DNA of 62,073 nucleotides from Paulinella micropora (taxonomy: Eukaryota > Cercozoa > Imbricatea > Euglyphida). Every line of letters begins with the position of its first letter. The first letter of the stretch is position 1. A model generated the notes under the pieces. The model was not told the origin of the DNA. It made no database searches and saw nothing but the letters and a program-made list of their open reading frames with translations. Position numbers and translations under genes: made by a program. This document shows positions 56,674 to 62,073 of the stretch, piece after piece. The DNA is taken from assembly GCA_009731375.1 (NCBI GenBank), contig BJOX01000190.1, positions 1 to 62,073 of the forward strand, read 5' to 3'.

Positions 56674-59430
56674 GTGTTACAGCTTCCCAACTTCAACCGG
56701 AGTTTCATACTCGACACGGATGAGTCGGCATATGCAATCGGGGGAGTTCTACAACAAAGGGACGACGAGGGGCGCTTGCGGCCGGTGATGTTTTTGAGCC
56801 GGAGGATGACGAGGGCGGAACAACAGTATTGCACACGGCAGAGGGAGGCATTGGCAATAGTATGGGGTTTCAAGAAACTGCGTGACTATCTGTGGGGGGC
56901 GAAGGGGACAACGGTGCGGTCGGATCACAATAACTTGCAGTGGTTAATGTCACAAGATCACACGGGGAGATTAGCGAGATGGCAGTTGGAGTTAAATATG
57001 ACTTCACGATTGAATTCATATCGGGTAAAGAGAACTATCGTGCGGACTACCAGTCGATGGCTGGGGGTGCGCCGGAGGAGAGGGGAGCAAAGGGAAAGGA
57101 GACGGGGACGGAGACAGACGCGGACGACAAGGGTTAGCGAGCGGAACAACAAACCCCTCCTGTCTTTGCGTTGAGGCCGGTGTACGATGCGGGCAAGAAG
57201 AACGGCATGAACCTAACTAGGTTTTAATTCACGACGGCAGCAGCGGTCTTGACGGTCTTGGGGAAAATGGGTTTGGAAGAGGAGGAGCAGAGGGCGAATT
57301 TCGACGACAGGAAGCCCATCAACGGGATGGATTATGTGACGGAGGTAGCAGAGATGCACAGATTTAGAAAGGAGGCGCAGCGGGAGGACGTGCGGTTTTA
57401 TGAAGCGGCTCACGAACGACCAATGGATTGTTGTGAGAAACACTGGTTGGAAGATGCGCAAAAGGGTATGAGGAGGAAATATGGAAGGAGGCGATCCAGG
57501 GAGAGCAGACGGAAGACGAGGTGAGGGATTCGAAACCTTTTCCGTGGCAAACCATGCTCATGGTGGGGAATATTGTGATTCCTACGAAGGTGGAAGCGGC
57601 AGCAGGTCAAACGGAGGCAAAGCCGGAACTCATGTTGAAGGACACGCATCCAAGCCGACTATCCCTGGAGCTGGAAAATAAGACGGAGATTAAGTTTGCA
57701 TCGGTCGATATGTTCCGCAAGCTCACAAGGGACAGTGAGGAGTGGAAGATGTTCATCGCACACCAGGAGAACCCGACGGGGATTTCGGCGGACGGGGATA
57801 TAAAGTGGCGGAAGGAGAAATATACATATTCTGACGGGCTGATTTGGTATTTTGGAAGCGGGGCCAAGAACAAAGACGATCCGGAGCGGTGGGTGGTATG
57901 GGTGCCAGCAGAGTTATGGTACGCGATTCTGATAGGGGCACACAACTGCCCTTTACAGAGTCACCCGGGGCTGGACAGGATGAGGTGGTCTATGACTCGA
58001 CGGTTTTATTGGGATACTATGGATAAGGATATCAAAAGTTTCATTTCGAGATGTGGACCATGCCAGAGGGCGAAGACGATCTACGATGCGAATAAGGGGC
58101 TGCTGGGGCAGTACGATATAACACGGGATATATTCGATACGATACACATCGATTACGTGGGGCCTTTGCCGGAAGCGGGGGAGGGTCGATACAAGTATAT
58201 CCTCACGATTATTGATCGGGCCTCTAACTATGTGATTACGGTCCCCACGGCTGACGATACCAAGGAGACGACGGCCAAGGCACTGATTGATAACGTATTC
58301 AGCCGAATCGGGGTGCCTAGGAAGATCATATCGGACAGGGGAAGCTCCTTTATTAATTGGGTGTCGAACGAGTTCAGTGCATATTACGGGTTTGGATGGG
58401 ACTACGTTACGGCATACAATCCTATGGCCAACGGGAAGATAGAGAGGATGCATCGTACGTTGAAGGCGTCCTTGAAAATCTATTGTCAGAACAGGCAAAC
58501 CAAATGGCCAGAAGCACTGCAAGCGTTTACCTTTGCGGTAAATAATCTGGGTTCTTCGTCTTTGGGGGGCAGGGCTAGACTGTGCCCACATCAGATGGTG
58601 TTCGGCAAGGTTTTGACTACACCACAGGACGTGATGCAACATAAGGCATTGTATCAGCCGTTGGAGCTGATGGCGGTGAGATTACGGGCCCTAGCGGAAG
58701 CGGAACAAATCGTGACCAAGCATCGGGAGGCGGCAATGTGGACAGAGGACGAGAAGGGCCAACATAAATATAAGCACGTGGAATTCAGGGAGGGGGATAC
58801 AGTGCTGCTATACTGCCCAAACGTGCCGGTGGGGATCTCGACAAAGCTCTAGGAGAAGTGGCAGGGACCGTATCAGATTATGAAACAAACCGCGGCCTAC
58901 AATTATAAGATCAGACACCAGCGGACGAAAAAGGAACAGATAGTACACGTTCGGCCACTGGTAAAGTTCTCGCCTTACTTGTTGGATTACGAAACGGAGC
59001 AGGATGCTTTGGAGCGGGCAGCGGATCAATTTGGAAACCCACGGCCGTTGTTAACGCGGACACAGCGGGCGGAGGAGATCGCGAGGCTGAGGGAAGAGGT
59101 GACGTTTGAACAGGATGAGGAGGAGAAGAAAATGTTACAAGACGCAATAGTGGAACTGGAGACGGGTTCACATGAGAGAGTCTCACAGAAACAAAAACGG
59201 GAGGAGGCAAAACGGAGAGAGGAGGACAAAAAGCAGGAAGCGGAAGGAATACAGGGAGGGGAGGCCGAAGGAAAGGGGAAAGGCGTGAGTGCACAAGGGG
59301 GTCAAGATAAGCGAGGTATAGGGGGACCATCGAAACCGAAGGCACCGGAGGGGCATATAGGGATCAAAAACGGGCGAGGCATATGGGTGGGAAAAGCGGA
59401 GGAGATTGATAAAATCAAGTGGAAGACGTC
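56674..59430 (+). pseudogene. pol: Second gypsy Pol copy, 5'-truncated and mutated
   Basis: The reading starts within RNase H (FILDTDESAYAIGG, QREALAIVWG, RSDHNNLQWLM). It shifts frame near 57000 (continuing as KYDFTIEFISGKENYRADYQ) and again near 57475. Then it reads a long integrase segment at 57521-58852. This has zinc-binding HNCPLQSHPG and CGPC and the three catalytic acids in HIDYVGPL, SDRGSSF and NGKIERMHR, all preserved. A TAG at 58850-58852 interrupts just before the GPY/F-type module (KWQGPYQIM), after which the frame continues to ~59430 with a Lys/Glu-rich tail before (TC)n. It is related to but clearly different from the intact element at 7084-17705 (long C-terminal extension absent). 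No reverse transcriptase and no LTR are visible. Confidence 0.85.
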
Positions 59431-59433
59431 TCT

Positions 59434-59445
59434 CACTCTCTCTCT

Positions 59446-59484
<39 letters not shown>

Positions 59485-59565
59485 TCTCTCTCTCTCTCCC
59501 TCTCTCTCTACATATATATATATCCATCTATCCATCTATCCATCTATCTATCTATCTATCCATCC

Positions 59566-59616
<51 letters not shown>

Positions 59617-59617
59617 C
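59434..59617. repeat. (TC)n and (ATCT)n microsatellite
   Basis: It terminates the second gypsy copy. Confidence 0.95.
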
Positions 59618-59899
59618 GGGGGGGATGCAGAGGGCCAGCTGCGCAGTGCTCCGGCCTAAAACCAAACCCCCTATAATGACGATTTTGTGTCCGCCTTTAA
59701 TTGCGCGCAGCGCAAGGGCTAAACAGGCAACCAACTCCTGACCATGGCTGATGAAGTCGGGGCGTGATGCAAAGGGTTGATGAAGTCGGGGTTGTAGAAG
59801 GTAACTCACAACGAGCGTGAACTCCTGAAACCTCGACTTGCTCATGGCATCATCTCCTTTTGGCACACGCTCCTGGGGAGTGTTTTAGTGTTGTCCCGT

Positions 59900-60154
59900 A
59901 TAGTTCAAAAGGGCTCGGCTACCTTTCGGCTTGAACTGGGCACAGACACCAACCACAGCGAGATAGTGGTTGGTGTGCAGCTTGGCCGGTGCTGAAAGTT
60001 CTTGTCCGGGGTTAGTATAGGAGGCAATGGCTTTTCAAGCTAAGCCACGCCCATAGATTAAACATTAAACATATCTATCTATCTTTCTATCTATCTATCT
60101 ATCTATCTATCCATCCAGCCATCTATCTATCTATCTATCTATCTATTTATCTAT

Positions 60155-60198
<44 letters not shown>

Positions 60199-60200
60199 TA
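59900..60200 (+). mobile_element. (ATCT)n-tailed retroposon, copy 2
   Basis: Shares GGCTTGAACTG, TGGTTGGTGTGCAGCTTG and AAGCTAAGCCACGC-type segments with 37030-37190. It ends TTAAACATATCTATC in (ATCT)n. Confidence 0.55.
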
Positions 60201-61799
60201 AAGCAGTCTGATACAACATCAACAACATCAACAACATCGACAACGTCAACGACGGAGACGACGACGACGACGATGACGACGACAACTATCTGTCTATCTG
60301 TCCTTTCTCTCTATTCGAATGAGAGGTTAGGGAGAGTAGGGAGTTAATCCTCTTCTCGTTGGGTAGGCCCAGCTATACCACAGGCCCGCTGCCTTGTATG
60401 TACTCTAGTTGATGCATACTCGCTGTGAATAATAGGGTAGCCAACCCCGACATTACACTGAATACTTCTCGGAGAGCGTGAGGGTAAGGGTATATGTTTT
60501 GAGTTTGTGTTTTCCAATGTTTCACAAAATAGTTATAGATGTCGTAATGTTAGGACCGGCGGTGGCAGTAAGTTACATACTTAATTTACTTTGTTCCAGG
60601 GGGGTTGTTGGAACTAATAATTTTAATTAATAGTTAAGGTCCGGCCGTATCAGAGCCTACGGTACCTGTGTCGGTAGAGCCTTTACTTATGATCCGGCCA
60701 GTCATGTTACGTGGCGCGTTTTGTTAGTGCCTTTCTTATTAAAGCTGTAGTACTGCTGATAGATCATTGAGAGTGTAGTAGCTATCATAGCTTAGGAAGT
60801 TAATTATGTGATGTGATTAATCAGTAACAACTTCGGGCAGGTAGGTACGTTAATTTGTATTCGACTAATAGTTCATAGTATGGAAAAAGTGATAATTACT
60901 GGTGTGGGTGGCATTGGTGGCACCAATGCTAATATGTCATGTCACGGTGGATACCCTTTATTTTATGACTTACCGTGAGACGTGTCACGTAGTAAGAACT
61001 GTTTCGTTCGTTTGGCGGGCTTTTGTTTGTAGGACGTGAATTACCCGTGCTATTAAAGGACGTTTGGAGCGGCTGGCCGGTTATCTAGTCAACAGGTGAC
61101 GCCTGGGAGACGTTAAACCCGCCTGCTTCTAATTCCCTCAATACTGTTCAACTGCTTCTCAAGCATAGATTATTATGACTATTAATATTCAGTAATAATA
61201 GTAGTCTAACAGGAAGAGGTATCATGTGACCTAATATCTATTTCAAATGAGTCCCGGCCCTAACTCCGGCCCGGCTTGAAAGTTAATATTCTGTGCAGGG
61301 CAAATATTAATATTACCAGTATTTATATTAGTCACCGTTCAGGCTCAATGATTGATATCTGATTCATCGATATTAATAGTAACGTAGTATATATGACTCC
61401 GTCGGTATTAATAGCTGCAGGAGCTGGTGCACCGCTCAGCTGAATCATCTACTGATATTACTACTGAGCCACTGCCATTGAAATGATTTCACGAACACAT
61501 GCAGCAGAACCGTCACTGAGAACAGGCGAGACAGAGGCTGACATCTAACCAGGCTGTTTGCAGTCGTGTTGCCAACATTAATAGTTAGTATGGTTCAGGA
61601 CACAAATTGAGGCAAGTTATAATAATAATTATTTACGCAAGCACTGTTTTAATAGAATACTTGCCACTCGTAGAGCTGAGTGAGAAGCAGAACTTAAGAG
61701 GTAAAATGGAAGAGGTATTAAGAGATACAAAAAGAGAAAACATGGTGTTGATAAAAAAAATTATAAAAAAAAAAGAAAAAAAAAAGTCACAATTTAAGC
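60200..61799. other. Non-coding stretch
   Basis: Near 60210-60290 are short ACAACATCA and GACGAC repeats. The rest is AT-moderate with repeated AATATTAAT motifs and no gene that I can support. Confidence 0.55.
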
Positions 61800-61991
61800 C
61801 TATTGTCCCCGCATCGCACGCAACGTGATGTTAATACGTCGAATATCTGCGCATGTGGCACAGAGCTTGAGTTCTCTCCTGTTCAGCTTTGGCACGCTGT
61901 AGTGCAGCTGCATCTCGTCTCCCATAATGAGGAGCGAGTTGTTGGGCATGGGCAGGCTGAGGAGACGCTTGCCGCCCGACTTGGGGTGGAC
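61800..61991 (-). CDS. Last exon of an AlkB-type 2OG-Fe(II) dioxygenase gene
   Basis: On the minus strand an exon starts after a CAG acceptor (61992-61994) and reads 63 codons to TAG at 61800-61802. It contains GGKRLLSLPMPNNSLLIMGD, MQLHYSVPK and RRINITLRAMRG. The order 'SLLxM-G-xxQ ... VPK ... RINITxR' is the C-terminal signature of AlkB homologues, where the last Arg contacts 2-oxoglutarate. These enzymes remove alkyl groups from DNA or RNA bases, or demethylate RNA. The segment MQLHYSVPK is two residues shorter than the usual xxWxHxVPK, so the third iron-binding His may be displaced. The upstream intron is (GA/TC)-rich and runs off the window, so most of the gene is not seen. Confidence 0.7.
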   Translation of the reverse strand, partial: VHPKSGGKRLLSLPMPNNSLLIMGDEMQLHYSVPKLNRRELKLCATCADIRRINITLRAMRGQ

Positions 61992-62073
61992 CTGGAGAGA
62001 GAGAGAGGGAGCGAGGGAGGGAGAGAGGGAGAGAGAAAGAAAGAGGGAGAGGGGGTGGGGGGGGGGGGGGGGG

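Overview
The window is nuclear DNA of a eukaryote, most likely a single-celled one. Genes are split by GT-AG introns. Introns and spacers are packed with (TC)n, (ATCT)n, (TA)n, poly-C and poly-G tracts, and transposable elements fill much of the rest. I cannot place the organism more closely. Six runs of N sit inside or beside low-complexity tracts, so local assembly there is uncertain.

Layout. 1-935: 3' part of an unrecognised gene (+). 1298-4254: decayed DNA-transposon-like coding sequence (-). 4378-6652: broken retrotransposon Gag with CCCH and CCHC zinc fingers (+). 7084-17705: a nearly intact Ty3/gypsy LTR retrotransposon with 238/240-bp LTRs, a 4-bp target duplication, PBS, polypurine tract, Gag, and a Pol lying in the same frame behind a single UGA. 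18067-18312: a short 3' exon (-). 20602-36298: one large gene of about 30 exons whose splice phases join from end to end. It encodes an N-terminal kinesin motor, coiled coils, a long charged helix, an ankyrin-repeat region and four C-terminal LIM domains. Its introns carry minisatellites, a MITE and duplicated exon scraps.

36299-39940 holds a retroposon copy and a small GC-rich Cys-rich gene (-). 39944-45001 is a very homogeneous 493-bp satellite: ten full units plus a truncated one. 45100-47230 is AT-rich and empty. 47230-52920 is an AT-rich island of virus-like genes (Polinton-like virus or virophage type). It has a broken tail-fibre-like protein, a tyrosine recombinase resembling telomere resolvases, two related small F-box/zinc-type proteins, and several small unknown genes. 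53060-56500 is mostly GATA/GA repeats with two spacer blocks that look like retroelement ends. 56674-59400 is a 5'-truncated, mutated second gypsy copy (RNase H and integrase). 59900-60200 is another (ATCT)n-tailed retroposon. 61800-61991 is the last exon of an AlkB-type dioxygenase gene (-).

The genes do not form one pathway. The host content is cytoskeletal (kinesin-ankyrin-LIM) plus an AlkB-like repair or demethylation enzyme; the remainder is layered mobile and virus-derived DNA. The two results I rate highest are the kinesin-ankyrin-LIM architecture and the virus-like island with a telomere-resolvase-like recombinase.
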